From Candidatus Moraniibacteriota bacterium (GTDB lineage Bacteria; Patescibacteriota; Minisyncoccia; Moranbacterales; UBA1568): a stretch of 44,802 nt of DNA. This document shows, one piece after another, positions 26,235-35,865 of the stretch (the first letter of the stretch is position 1; each line of letters starts with the position of its first letter). Made by a program: the position numbers and the translations under genes. The notes below the pieces were generated by a model. The model saw nothing but the letters and a program-made list of their open reading frames with translations. It made no database searches and was not told the DNA's origin. The stretch covers positions 1 through 44,802 of the forward strand of contig CAINXS010000087.1 in the NCBI GenBank assembly GCA_903854995.1, in the 5' to 3' direction.

Positions 26235-27248
26235 CTACTTCCCCAGCATGATGCTTCGCTTATACGCCTCGAGGTTCTCGAGCACGATACCGGTCCCGCG
26301 CGCCACACAGAACGCCGGGTCGTCGGCCACGTAGCACGGCACGCCGATCGTCTTTCCGATCAGCTGGTCGAGATAGCGAAGCTGCGAGGTCCCCCCCGAC
26401 AGCACCATGCCCTTATCCATGATATCCGCGGACAACTCCGGCGGCGTTTCCTGGAGGACCTGCTTCACCACGTTCACGATTTCGCGAAGTTCGTCTTGGA
26501 TCGCCTCGGTAACCTCGTTCGACGAGACGGTGACGGTACGCGGCAACCCTCCCATGAGGTCGCGACCGCGGATGTCCATATGGTCTTCCTTCACCTGCGC
26601 GATCGCCGCCCCGATCTTTATCTTGAGTTCCTCGGCCGTACGCTCTCCGATCGCCAGGCTGTACTTGCGCTTGATGTAGTCGGAAATGGCCAGGTCGATC
26701 CGGTTCCCGCCGACTCGTGCCGACGCCGACGCGACCACGCCGCCGAGCGATATGACCGCGATCTCCGACGTTCCGCCGCCGATATTGATGATCATGTTCC
26801 CTTGGGCGGTATGGATCGGAATACCTGCGCCAATGGCCGCCAGGATCGGCTCCTTCACGACGTACGCCGCGCGCGCGCCCGCCTTGTTCGCCGCGTCGAT
26901 AACCGCGCGTCGCTCCGTGGAGGTGACACCGGCAGGAATGGAGAGCACGACTTCGGGGCGGATCAGGCGGAATCGTCCGGAAACCTTCTGGATGAAATAG
27001 CGGAGCATAGCCTCGGTGACGCGATAATCGGCTATCGCGCCGTCGCGAAGCGGTTGGGACGCGACGATCGAATCCGGTGTCCGGCCGATCATTTCTTTCG
27101 CCTCGTTCCCGACGGCAAGCACCTTGTTCTCGAATACCGACACTGCGACCACGGACGGTTCGTTCACCACGACGCCTTTCCCGGGAACGAATACGAGCGT
27201 GTTCGCCGTTCCGAGGTCGATACCGATTTTTCGTACGAATGGATTCAT
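26235..27248 (-). CDS. mreB: Rod-shape determining protein MreB
   Basis: KIGIDLGTANTLVFVPGKGVVVNEPSVVAV...IPAGVTSTERRAVIDAANKAGARAAYVVKEPILAAIGAGIPIHTAQGNMIINIGGGTSEIAVISLGG. Confidence 0.97.
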   Translation of the reverse strand: MNPFVRKIGIDLGTANTLVFVPGKGVVVNEPSVVAVSVFENKVLAVGNEAKEMIGRTPDSIVASQPLRDGAIADYRVTEAMLRYFIQKVSGRFRLIRPEVVLSIPAGVTSTERRAVIDAANKAGARAAYVVKEPILAAIGAGIPIHTAQGNMIINIGGGTSEIAVISLGGVVASASARVGGNRIDLAISDYIKRKYSLAIGERTAEELKIKIGAAIAQVKEDHMDIRGRDLMGGLPRTVTVSSNEVTEAIQDELREIVNVVKQVLQETPPELSADIMDKGMVLSGGTSQLRYLDQLIGKTIGVPCYVADDPAFCVARGTGIVLENLEAYKRSIMLGK

Positions 27249-27393
27249 AATAGTCGCAAAGCACGGAAACCCGGAACACGAACTCCAAACAAAGCACGGG
27301 ACTCAGAATACAAACCCTCCCATCTCGAAGCCAGTTCTTTGTGTTTCGTTTGGTCTTTGTGTTTTCGGGCTCTGTGTTCTTTTTTTCGAAGCG
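27249..27393. repeat. Long imperfect intergenic hairpin (word-type)
   Basis: AAAGCACGGAAACCCGGAACACGAACTCCAAACAAAGCACG opposite TTTGTGTTTCGTTTGGTCTTTGTGTTTTCGGGCTCTGTGTTC. Confidence 0.75.
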
Positions 27394-28662
27394 TTACGCC
27401 TCGACACGCCGTATGTCCGCACCGAGCGCCGACAGACGCTCCTCGATACGCTCATAGCCGCGGTCCACCTGGTAAATATCATCGATGACGGTCTTGCCGT
27501 CGGCCGCAAGCGCCGCGATGATGAGCGCCGCTCCAGCCCGGAGGTCATAGCTTCGTATGGTCGTCCCCCTCAGCTTCGCGGGACCCCGGAACATCACCTG
27601 GTGCGGGTTGAGTACCGTCGCGTGTGCGCGCATTTTTTCGAGCTCGGCAACATAGTTGAAACGGCCCTCGAAGACCGTATCGAAAATAAGCGTCTCCCCG
27701 TCCGCAAGCGCGGCCAACACGCCGAACGGCGCCTGCACGTCCGACGGTATCCCCGGATACGTGCGGGTGTCTATCTTCGACACGGCGGTCAGCCGATCTG
27801 CGGGAACGACCGTAATCGAATCGCCATCGACATGAAAATCCGCCCCGAACTCCCGAAGTTTCTCGAGCACGATGTCGAGATGGTGTTCCCGGGCATTGGT
27901 GACCGTGAGAGGGCTTCCGGTCGCGACGCCGAGAATGAGAAACGTCGCCGCCTCGTTGGCATCCGGAATGACCGCATGCTCGGCACCGGAAAGCTTGTCG
28001 GTCCCTTCGATCTCGATCACGTGCGTTCCGAGACCGGAAATTTTCGCACCCATCTTCCCGAGAAACCGCCCCAGGTCCTCGACATGAGGCTCGGTCGCGG
28101 CGACGCGGATGACCGTTTTTCCAGGCATGCCTGCCGCAAGCATCATCGCGTTCTCCGTAGCGGTCACGGACATTTCCCGAAGCGCGATATCGCCAGGCTT
28201 CCGCCCGAAGGCGTCAACGACGTACTCCTTGCCGTCCCCGGAGACCGAGATGTTGACGCCGAGCTTTCGGAGCGCGTCGAAATGTGTCCCGACCGGTCTC
28301 GATCCGATGACACACCCGCCCGGCTGATAGAGTGAGAATCGTTCGGACCGCACCGGCAGCGAACCGAGCAGCAGTATCGACGAACGTATTTTTTTGACAA
28401 GTGAAGCGTCCATACGACCGGGGTCGATGTCTCGCGGCGTCACCGCGACCGTCCGATCGTCCCGCCACTCTACAGAGGCGCCGATACTCTCGAGTATTTC
28501 GAGCAGACGGAACACGTCCTCGATTCGCGGGACGTTGCTGACGATGCTCGTTTCGGTGGAGAGAAGGGTCGCGGCCAGAATCGGCAACGCCGCGTTCTTG
28601 GAACCGCGGACATCGATGGTCCCGGAAAGCCGCTTTCCTCCCTGTATTTCGAATCGTTCCAT
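27394..28662 (-). CDS. murA: UDP-N-acetylglucosamine 1-carboxyvinyltransferase
   Basis: MERFEIQGGKRLSGTIDVRGSKNAALPILAATLLS...YQPGGCVIGSRPVGTHFDALRKLGV (catalytic Cys retained). Longer track ORF starts upstream of the likely ATG. Confidence 0.95.
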   Translation of the reverse strand: MERFEIQGGKRLSGTIDVRGSKNAALPILAATLLSTETSIVSNVPRIEDVFRLLEILESIGASVEWRDDRTVAVTPRDIDPGRMDASLVKKIRSSILLLGSLPVRSERFSLYQPGGCVIGSRPVGTHFDALRKLGVNISVSGDGKEYVVDAFGRKPGDIALREMSVTATENAMMLAAGMPGKTVIRVAATEPHVEDLGRFLGKMGAKISGLGTHVIEIEGTDKLSGAEHAVIPDANEAATFLILGVATGSPLTVTNAREHHLDIVLEKLREFGADFHVDGDSITVVPADRLTAVSKIDTRTYPGIPSDVQAPFGVLAALADGETLIFDTVFEGRFNYVAELEKMRAHATVLNPHQVMFRGPAKLRGTTIRSYDLRAGAALIIAALAADGKTVIDDIYQVDRGYERIEERLSALGADIRRVEA

Positions 28663-28751
28663 GTGTGCCATTCTACCCCAGACAGGCCTATAAATCAAGC
28701 CGGGAAGAGCTCCGTGCACGCGACTCCGGAACGCCCCGCGGACTTCCGGAC

Positions 28752-28775
28752 AAAAAGAAAACCCCGTCAGGGGTT
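28752..28775 (-). terminator. Terminator downstream of CAP-domain gene
   Basis: Minus strand AACCCCTGACGGGGTTTTCTTTTT. Confidence 0.7.
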
Positions 28776-28960
28776 GTTCTTGTATGTGTTTCTGCCGGGA
28801 ACGCGAAGCGCGGCCGGACAGGAGGAAGGAGGATTCGTTCCTATTCCTAATGTTTTTGTGTTCGTTTTTCTGTTTGTTTTTTTCAAGGTACGTTCCGTGC
28901 CTTTCGGCCGGAAGGGAACGTCCGCACATCGGGGACACTCCCTCCCGCTCGAAAGCGGGG

Positions 28961-29752
28961 TCAGGAAAGATACACGCCCTCGCGCGTCTCACGTGAAAGG
29001 AGCAACCGCGTGAACAACGATACCGCGACGATCTGGGTCAGGGCGAAGACCAGGACGGAAACGAGTTGGGCGATATCGTATCGGCCGTCCCCTATCGCCG
29101 CCGCCTCCTTGGCGAGCGTGTCGATCTTGGGAACGTTCATGTTCGAGAACAGCGCGATGCGCCCGGAAGTGTCTGTTCCGTCGTTCCCCCGCTGCTGAGA
29201 GACCCCGGAAACCGCCGGGAGTTCCCCTTTGCACATCGCGAGAGCATCCTCCTTCGTCAAAGACGTCTGGACCTCCTGACCCGGTCGCGTACCGAACATC
29301 TCGACGACCAGCATCGTTTCGCGTCCTTCGAAGTAGGTCTTCTTCACGGCAATCCCTATCTCACGAAAACGTGGATCCAGGACGTTCTGACAATGCTTTT
29401 CACTTTTCATCCAGGCAAGGTGCTCGCTCTCCGGATCATTGAAATGAATCGCGAGGTTCTCTCCGGCATACCGGTACCCGTAATCCGCCTTATCCATGAA
29501 ATACCACGGGGTCAGACCGGCCGGCGACGTATGCGCGAAGTATCCGCTCTTTTCCATGTCGGCCAATTTGAGCGCTGCAGCCTTCTCGAGCGTATTACTG
29601 ACCGACAGCTCGGCGATTCCGCGCTGCTTCCGCTCACCGTTCGCGAGTTTCACGGCCTGTTCCACCCACGGTGACGCCGAACCGGCCGCAAAGACGTTCC
29701 CGGCCGGGATAAGGAGAAGGGCTATTAATATGATGATGGTCGACCGTTTCAT
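28961..29752 (-). CDS. Secreted CAP/SCP-domain (YkwD-like) protein with C-terminal TM
   Basis: Signal peptide; AVKLANGERKQRGIAELSVSNTLEKAAALKLADMEKSGYFAHTSPAGLTPWYFMDKADYGYRYAGENLAIHF. Confidence 0.88.
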   Translation of the reverse strand: MKRSTIIILIALLLIPAGNVFAAGSASPWVEQAVKLANGERKQRGIAELSVSNTLEKAAALKLADMEKSGYFAHTSPAGLTPWYFMDKADYGYRYAGENLAIHFNDPESEHLAWMKSEKHCQNVLDPRFREIGIAVKKTYFEGRETMLVVEMFGTRPGQEVQTSLTKEDALAMCKGELPAVSGVSQQRGNDGTDTSGRIALFSNMNVPKIDTLAKEAAAIGDGRYDIAQLVSVLVFALTQIVAVSLFTRLLLSRETREGVYLS

Positions 29753-29777
29753 GTGTTTGTTTCGGTATAAAGAAGGA

Positions 29778-29811
29778 AAAGCGGCTGTTTCACCCGTGAA
29801 ACACCCGCTTT
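29778..29811 (-). promoter_or_regulatory. Strong hairpin in the leader of the CAP-domain gene
   Basis: AAAGCGGgTGTTTCACggGTGAAACAgCCGCTTT (minus strand), downstream of a promoter at 29830-29858 and upstream of the ATG at 29752. Confidence 0.7.
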
Positions 29812-29829
29812 CTATCCTTCCATGGCTCC

Positions 29830-29858
29830 ATTATAGCACGAAAAAACCGACCGGTCAA
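29830..29858 (-). promoter_or_regulatory. Sigma70-type promoter overlapping the trxB-like stop codon
   Basis: Minus strand TTGACC - 17 bp - TATAAT (extended TGCTATAAT). Confidence 0.7.
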
Positions 29859-30814
29859 TCACCGGAGACGACCGTCGTCGGGTCACCTGCTCCGGCACCT
29901 CGTACGAAATCGTATGCGGAGAGCGACGCGACCGCCCCCTGCCCCGCTGATATGTTGTTCTGCCGATACGGCTGGTCCGTCACGTCTCCGGCCGCGAAGA
30001 TTCCCGGACACGACGTCTCGAACGTCCGCGGGTTCACGACGATCTCGCCACCTCGCGTACGCTCCACCAGATCACGGGCAAGTTCGAAATTCGGCATCAT
30101 GCCGATCTCGACGAAGACGCCGTCGCACGGGATTTCGCGACGCTCACCCGTCGACAGGTCCTCATACCGAAGCGCGGTCACCTTGCGCTCACCGACGATC
30201 TCCTCGGACTTAGCGTTCCGGATCGCACTCACCTTTTCGGATCCGAGCACGCGCTCACGGAGGACGGGATCGCCCGTGAACTCCGGATCGATCGTCAGGA
30301 TCGTCACCTTCGTCGCATACGGCAGAAGGTCCTCCACCGCCTCGAGCGCGCAGTTGCCGCCGCCGACGACCGTGACCGTCTTGTTCCGGAAAAACGGCGC
30401 ATCACAGGTCGAACAGTATGCGACCCCTTTCCCCTGAAACAGATCTTCGCCGGGAACGCCGAGGTGACGATGCCGTACACCGGACGCGACGATGACGGAT
30501 TTCGTTTCGAACGTCTCCCCTTTTTCCGTCGTCACCAGAAAGGTCGTACCGTCGTTCCTGCCGATGCCCGTGACCGCTTCGTCCGTACGGATATCGATTC
30601 CTTCCTGCGCGCGGAGATGCGCTTCGAGCCGCTGCCCGAATCCGACCCCGGTGATCGAAGGCTCGCCGATCCAGTTCTCGATGGTCGCAGATATCGACGA
30701 TGACCCGCCGATCGTTCCGGCAAGAAGCAGACACTTCATCTTCTTGCGGGCGGCATATACCCCGGCCGTGACTCCCGCCGGTCCTCCCCCGACGATGATG
30801 ACGTCGTATACCAT
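29855..30814 (-). CDS. trxB: Thioredoxin reductase-like FAD oxidoreductase
   Basis: DVIIVGGGPAGVTAGVYAARKKMKCLLL...GVAYCSTCDAPFFRNKTVTVVGGGNCALEA...CPGIFAAGDVTDQPYRQNNISAGQGAVASLSAYDFV. Confidence 0.88.
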   Translation of the reverse strand: MVYDVIIVGGGPAGVTAGVYAARKKMKCLLLAGTIGGSSSISATIENWIGEPSITGVGFGQRLEAHLRAQEGIDIRTDEAVTGIGRNDGTTFLVTTEKGETFETKSVIVASGVRHRHLGVPGEDLFQGKGVAYCSTCDAPFFRNKTVTVVGGGNCALEAVEDLLPYATKVTILTIDPEFTGDPVLRERVLGSEKVSAIRNAKSEEIVGERKVTALRYEDLSTGERREIPCDGVFVEIGMMPNFELARDLVERTRGGEIVVNPRTFETSCPGIFAAGDVTDQPYRQNNISAGQGAVASLSAYDFVRGAGAGDPTTVVSGD

Positions 30815-30841
30815 ATGTTTTCGATAAATGATGAATGATTC

Positions 30842-32254
30842 CTACCGCTTGTTCTTCATGATACCGTTCCTGACCGCATCCTGAAATTGTTCGCCCCGGT
30901 CGAACTCGTTTTGGAACAGACTGAAACTCGCGGCCCCGGGCGAAAGAAGCACGATGTCGCCGGGCTCCGCCGATCGGTATGCGAGCTCGACGGCCTTCCC
31001 CATATCGGACACCGTCTCGAACCGACGATCCTTTTCCGGTTCAGGGAGACGGCTTCTGATCTCCCGAAGCAATCGCTCCGTTCCGGGTCCTTCGAAAAAG
31101 ACGGCGCCCTTGGCCTTCCGTAGGATTTCCTCCGCCAACGGTCCGAAATCGAGCCGTTTGTCGGAACCTCCCGCGATGATGATGGCGGGACGATCGAACG
31201 AACGCAGAGCGGAAACCGCTGCTTCCGGGACCGTCGCGGCGGAATCGTCATAGAACGTGATGCCGCGATGTTCCGCGACGAGCTCGAGCCGGTGGGGAAG
31301 CCCGCGAAACGTCCGCAACGCGGCCGCGATTTTTTCCGACGGGATACCCGACACGAATGCCGCCGATGCCGCCGGAAGTGCCGCCGCAAGAACGTGGTCT
31401 CCGTGAATCCGCAGATCGGACTTCCGAAAGAGGACTGTCCGCTCCCCACCACGCACGATGACCGCCTCGTCTCCCGAGAAGAACGCGCCGCGTTCGAGCG
31501 GGCCACCGGCTGCCGAGAACGGGACGTACTCCGATAGGACATTTTGATCGTCGGCAAAACCGAGCGTCATGTCGACGATACGGATGTCGCCTTTTTTCTG
31601 AAACTCGTAGAGCGCCTTCTTATCCGAGAGATATTCGGACATCGACCGGTAATGGTCGAGATGATCGGGGAAAAAATTCGTGAAGACGGCGATGTTGGGG
31701 CTCCTTTTCAAGCGGCGGAGCGCCGAAAGCCTCCAACTCGACAGTTCGAACACGACCGTGTCCTTCGCGCGGATCCGGCCAAGGGCACTGAGCACCGGCG
31801 CGCAACCGATGCCGACCGGAACGACGCCTCGTCCCGACTCCCGAAAGACATGGGCGATCATGCTCGAAGTCGTCGTCTTCCCCTTCGTGCCGGTCACCCC
31901 GATGATCGGATTCTCGCAGTTCTCGAAGAAGATACCCGAATCCATCTCGACCGGAATCCCTTTCGATTCGGCGAGACGGACGTATTCGTTCGTCCACGGT
32001 ATCGCCGGGTTCTTCACGACCAGATCCGTCCGCGAAAAATCCTCGGGCCGATGCTGCCCGAGGACATACGTGATATTCCCGTAACGGGAAAGCCGGTTCA
32101 GTGACGGAAGCAGACGCTCGCGTCGCTTCATGTCAGTGACGACGATGTCTCGGACACCGGAGTGCTCCAGAAACTCCACGGTTCCGACCCCGCCCTCATT
32201 CACGCCGAGCCCGAACACGGTCACCCGCTTCCCCTTGAGATCCTCTTTCCTCAT
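30842..32254 (-). CDS. murD: UDP-N-acetylmuramoylalanine--D-glutamate ligase
   Basis: MRKEDLKGKRVTVFGLGVNEGGVGTVEFLEHSG...NPIIGVTGTKGKTTTSSMIAHVF...LPHRLELVAEHRGITFYDDSAATVPEAAVSAL. Confidence 0.92.
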   Translation of the reverse strand: MRKEDLKGKRVTVFGLGVNEGGVGTVEFLEHSGVRDIVVTDMKRRERLLPSLNRLSRYGNITYVLGQHRPEDFSRTDLVVKNPAIPWTNEYVRLAESKGIPVEMDSGIFFENCENPIIGVTGTKGKTTTSSMIAHVFRESGRGVVPVGIGCAPVLSALGRIRAKDTVVFELSSWRLSALRRLKRSPNIAVFTNFFPDHLDHYRSMSEYLSDKKALYEFQKKGDIRIVDMTLGFADDQNVLSEYVPFSAAGGPLERGAFFSGDEAVIVRGGERTVLFRKSDLRIHGDHVLAAALPAASAAFVSGIPSEKIAAALRTFRGLPHRLELVAEHRGITFYDDSAATVPEAAVSALRSFDRPAIIIAGGSDKRLDFGPLAEEILRKAKGAVFFEGPGTERLLREIRSRLPEPEKDRRFETVSDMGKAVELAYRSAEPGDIVLLSPGAASFSLFQNEFDRGEQFQDAVRNGIMKNKR

Positions 32255-32280
32255 AATGTGTCGCCATTCCCCTCGCAAAG

Positions 32281-33876
32281 CTACCCCCGTAGAAATCCGT
32301 GTCGGCGACTCCGTATCGTCTCACCGGCTCGGGTGCCGTTCCAGACCCCGTTCTCGGCCGTGATTCTCCCGCCGACGATCACCGCGCGGATTCCGTCCGG
32401 ATACCGGAACGGATCGTCCATCGTGGAGCGATCAACGATGGTCGCCGGATCGAATATCACGATATCAGCCTTGGCTTTTTCCCGCAAGAAGCCGCGGTCC
32501 GCGAGTCCGAACTTCGTCGCCGGCTTCCCGGTCATCTTGTGCACCGCCTCTTCCCACGAAAGGGTCTGGCGTCCGCGGACATATTCCGCGAACACCTTCG
32601 GGAACGTGCCGAAGTTTCTCGGATGGGCCATGTTTCCGGTCGACCCGTATTCCGCCGAATATCCCACACCGTTCGAACTTATGATGGAAAACGGATGTTG
32701 CACGGCTTTCGCGACGTTTTCGGGACTCGAAACCTCGAGTGAAACGATGGCACGCCCGCCGCTTCCGAGCAGGATGTCGATCACGACCTCCTCCGGAGCC
32801 TTCCGTTGCGACTTCGCTATCTCTTCCACCGTCCTCGGGCCGGTCATCGGGCTCAGGTTCGAGATGAACAGTTTCATGCCGGCATAATCGAGCCCGCTCT
32901 CCCGCATATCGCGTATCGCGGCCTGCCGGACCTTGAAGTCCCCCAAGCGATGCAGGGTCGTCTTCCGACCGCTCTCGGTAACCCAATCGGGAAGAAGGGT
33001 GTAGAGTACAGATCCGCTCGCCGTATACGGATAGACATCGAAACTCACGTCGAGGCCGTCCTGGGCCGCGTTCCGAACCGTATCGAGCGCTTCGCCGAAC
33101 AGATGCCAGTTCCGCTTCCCCACCGCCTTAAGGTGAGAGATGTGAAGCGCGACACCGGCCTCCTTCGCCAGCACGATGGCTTCCTCGATCGACCGCAACA
33201 ACTCGGATCCCTCATCGCGGATGTATGTCGCATAGACACGCTTGCGTTTCGCTGCCAGTTCGAGAAACCCGGCGATCTCACGATTCTCGGCCAATCTCGC
33301 ATGCGTGAATTTGAGCCCGGTCGAGAAACCTATGGCTCCCTCGTCCAGCGCCCGGCGCAACAGCAATCGCATCGTGGAAAGATCGTTTTCGGACGGAGTC
33401 TTGGTCGGATTCCGGAGCACGCCGCGACGAATCGTCCCGTGACCGGCAAGGGTCGCGAAGTTCACGGACAACGGACGCTGCTCCATTTCCGCGAGGAACT
33501 CTTTCATCGAGAGCCAGTTGAAGCTCACGGCATCGACGTCCGTCCATTTCTGGATCGCGCGGATGCTCTCGGGTTCGATAAGCGGGGCGAGCGAGGCGCC
33601 CGAGTTGCCGCCCACGATCGTCGTAACGCCCTGCAGGAGCATACCGTGCATGCCCGGATTCCGGAAAATCTCCCAGTAGGTGTCGGAGTGATTGTTCACG
33701 TCGATGAATCCCGGCGAAACATAGCACCCGGCGGCATCGATCACCTTCTCGGCCGTCGCGTCACGAAGGTCGCCGATCATGACGATCCTATCCTCCTTCA
33801 CGGCGACATCGGCCCGGAACATCGGCGTTCCCGAGCCGTCGATCACGGTGCCGTTCCTGATCAGAAGGTCGTACAT
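32281..33876 (-). CDS. N-acyl-D-amino-acid deacylase-like amidohydrolase
   Basis: MYDLLIRNGTVIDGSGTPMFRADVAVKEDRIVMIGDL...GCYVSPGFIDVNNHSDTYWE...LHISHLKAVGKRNW...FDVYPYTASGSVL. Confidence 0.87.
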   Translation of the reverse strand: MYDLLIRNGTVIDGSGTPMFRADVAVKEDRIVMIGDLRDATAEKVIDAAGCYVSPGFIDVNNHSDTYWEIFRNPGMHGMLLQGVTTIVGGNSGASLAPLIEPESIRAIQKWTDVDAVSFNWLSMKEFLAEMEQRPLSVNFATLAGHGTIRRGVLRNPTKTPSENDLSTMRLLLRRALDEGAIGFSTGLKFTHARLAENREIAGFLELAAKRKRVYATYIRDEGSELLRSIEEAIVLAKEAGVALHISHLKAVGKRNWHLFGEALDTVRNAAQDGLDVSFDVYPYTASGSVLYTLLPDWVTESGRKTTLHRLGDFKVRQAAIRDMRESGLDYAGMKLFISNLSPMTGPRTVEEIAKSQRKAPEEVVIDILLGSGGRAIVSLEVSSPENVAKAVQHPFSIISSNGVGYSAEYGSTGNMAHPRNFGTFPKVFAEYVRGRQTLSWEEAVHKMTGKPATKFGLADRGFLREKAKADIVIFDPATIVDRSTMDDPFRYPDGIRAVIVGGRITAENGVWNGTRAGETIRSRRHGFLRG

Positions 33877-33908
33877 GACGGTTGAAAGTCGAAAGTTATA
33901 ATCGGAAT

Positions 33909-34907
33909 CTAAATCTGTTCGGCAAGCTCGACAAGACGGTTCGAATATCCCCACTCGTTGTCATACCACGCCATCACCTTCACGAGGTCGCCGTCCACCA
34001 CCTTGGTGAGAGAGAGATCGACTATGCTCGAAAAAGGATTGCCTATGAAATCCGAAGAGACCAGCGGCTCCCTCGTCACGGCGAGCGCCCTCGAATACTC
34101 CTTCTCATGGCTTGCCTCCTCTATTACGGCGTTGACTTCCTCGGCGGTCGTCTTCCTTCCGACAAGAAAGGTGAAGTCGGTCAGGGACGTGACTATGGTC
34201 GGGACACGCACGGCCAACCCGTCGAATTTCCCCGCGATCTGCGGCAGAAGTCGGGTCACGGAAACGGCCGCGCCGGTCGAAGTCGGTACGATGTTCTGGG
34301 CAGCGGCACGGGCGCGACGGAAATCCTTATGCGGTCCGTCCTGAAGATTCTGATCCGCCGTATACGAATGTATCGTCGTCATCATCGCCTTGACGATGCC
34401 AAACTCCTCCTCGACGATCTTGGCGACCGGAGCGAGACAGTTGGTCGTGCATGACGCGTTCGAGATGATCGGCTCGCCCTTGTATTCACGGTCGTTCACG
34501 CCGATGAGATACGTCGGAATCTCGTTCTCCCCCTTCGGAGGGGCAGAAAGGACGACCTTCTTCGCGCCGGCCGTCAGATGCTGTCCGGCGGACTCGCCGT
34601 CAACGAACCGGCCGGTGCACTCCAGGACCACATCCACGCCAAGATCTTCCCAGGGAAGTTTCTTCGGATCCGGTTCCGCATACACGGGATACCGCTTCCC
34701 GTCGACGATGATCGCTCCTGGTTCCGACGTGACCTCGCGACGATAGGTCCCGTACGCCGTGTCATAACGAAGCAGATGCGCGAGCGTCGTCGCGTCCGTA
34801 AGGTCGTTGATGGCGACGACCTCCGCTCCCTTCCGTTCAAGGGCGATCTTGAAGGCTGAACGACCGATCCGACCGAACCCGTTGATGGCTATCCGTTTCA
34901 CTGACAT
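33909..34907 (-). CDS. gap: Glyceraldehyde-3-phosphate dehydrogenase
   Basis: VKRIAINGFGRIGRSAFKIALE...ISNASCTTNCLAPVAKIVEEEFGIVKAMMTTIHSYTADQNLQDGPHKDFRRARAAAQNIVPTSTGAA. Confidence 0.97.
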   Translation of the reverse strand: MSVKRIAINGFGRIGRSAFKIALERKGAEVVAINDLTDATTLAHLLRYDTAYGTYRREVTSEPGAIIVDGKRYPVYAEPDPKKLPWEDLGVDVVLECTGRFVDGESAGQHLTAGAKKVVLSAPPKGENEIPTYLIGVNDREYKGEPIISNASCTTNCLAPVAKIVEEEFGIVKAMMTTIHSYTADQNLQDGPHKDFRRARAAAQNIVPTSTGAAVSVTRLLPQIAGKFDGLAVRVPTIVTSLTDFTFLVGRKTTAEEVNAVIEEASHEKEYSRALAVTREPLVSSDFIGNPFSSIVDLSLTKVVDGDLVKVMAWYDNEWGYSNRLVELAEQI

Positions 34908-34995
34908 ATTTTTGCGTTATAGATGTTTACGTTTTCGGTTTCTCCCGACATCGTATCCTCGTCTCGTCTTTCGACGTTTCGCCCGTACCTTTTGC

Positions 34996-35853
34996 CTATT
35001 TCGCCTTTCCGGCACTTCCGTAGAGGTGCATCTTCCGTTTCACTTCCTCCTTCACCGCATCGCGCGCCGGCTCGAGAACGCTCCTTATGTCAGTCTTGTC
35101 GCCCTCGCCGATCACGCGGGTCAACGTTCCCACGAACGCGAGCTTGATCGCCGTATCGACGTTGAAGCAGGAAATCCCGCGACGTATAACCTCTTCGGCA
35201 CGGCCATCCTCCCAATCGGACGCCCCGTGCAGGATGAGTGGGATGGAAACCCTTTCCGAAATTCTCGAGAGTCGTTCGTAATCCGGCTCGGAACGTTCCG
35301 CCGCGAAACCATGGGCGTTCCCGATCGCGACCGCGAGCGTATCGATGCCGGTCTCGCCCACGAAGCGTATCGCCTCGTCAGGGTCGGTCATGTACTCGTC
35401 CCAGTCGATGGCTCCGTGCACTTCAGAAAGATACGGGACGTTTCCAAGCTCCGCCTGGACCGATACGCCTTTCGAATGGGCAAGCTCCACGACTTTTTTC
35501 GTCGTCCGGACATTGTCAGAATAGGTGTGCCGCGAGCCGTCGTACATGACCGAAGGCAATCCGATCTCGATCGCCCGCTCCACGATCTCGTAGCTTTTCC
35601 CGTGATCGAGATGGATCGCCACCGGGATATGCGAGTGATAGAATTCGGCCATGTTCCGGATGAGCGAAAACAGTACGCGACCGCCGGCATACTCCATCGT
35701 CTTCTCGGTCAGCTGCACGATGACTGGCGAGGAAAGCTCCTCGGCCGCATCGAGTATCGCCTTGGTCGTTTCGAGATTCACGGTATTGAACGCGCCGACG
35801 GCATATCCGTCCTGCTTGGCCTTTTCCAACAATACCTTCGTGGTGACGATCAT
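34996..35853 (-). CDS. fba: Class II fructose-bisphosphate aldolase
   Basis: DGYAVGAFNTVNLETTKAILDAAEELSSPVIVQ...IPVAIHLDHGKSYEIVERAIEIGLPSVMYDGSRHTYSDNVRTTKKVVELAHSKGVSVQAELG. Confidence 0.94.
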   Translation of the reverse strand: MIVTTKVLLEKAKQDGYAVGAFNTVNLETTKAILDAAEELSSPVIVQLTEKTMEYAGGRVLFSLIRNMAEFYHSHIPVAIHLDHGKSYEIVERAIEIGLPSVMYDGSRHTYSDNVRTTKKVVELAHSKGVSVQAELGNVPYLSEVHGAIDWDEYMTDPDEAIRFVGETGIDTLAVAIGNAHGFAAERSEPDYERLSRISERVSIPLILHGASDWEDGRAEEVIRRGISCFNVDTAIKLAFVGTLTRVIGEGDKTDIRSVLEPARDAVKEEVKRKMHLYGSAGKAK

Positions 35854-35865
35854 AATATGGGAATT

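Noticed and set aside
27124-28335. 403-aa plus-strand ORF
   Set aside because: Antisense to mreB and murA; no recognisable domain.
32806-33885. 359-aa plus-strand ORF
   Set aside because: Antisense to the D-aminoacylase-like gene.
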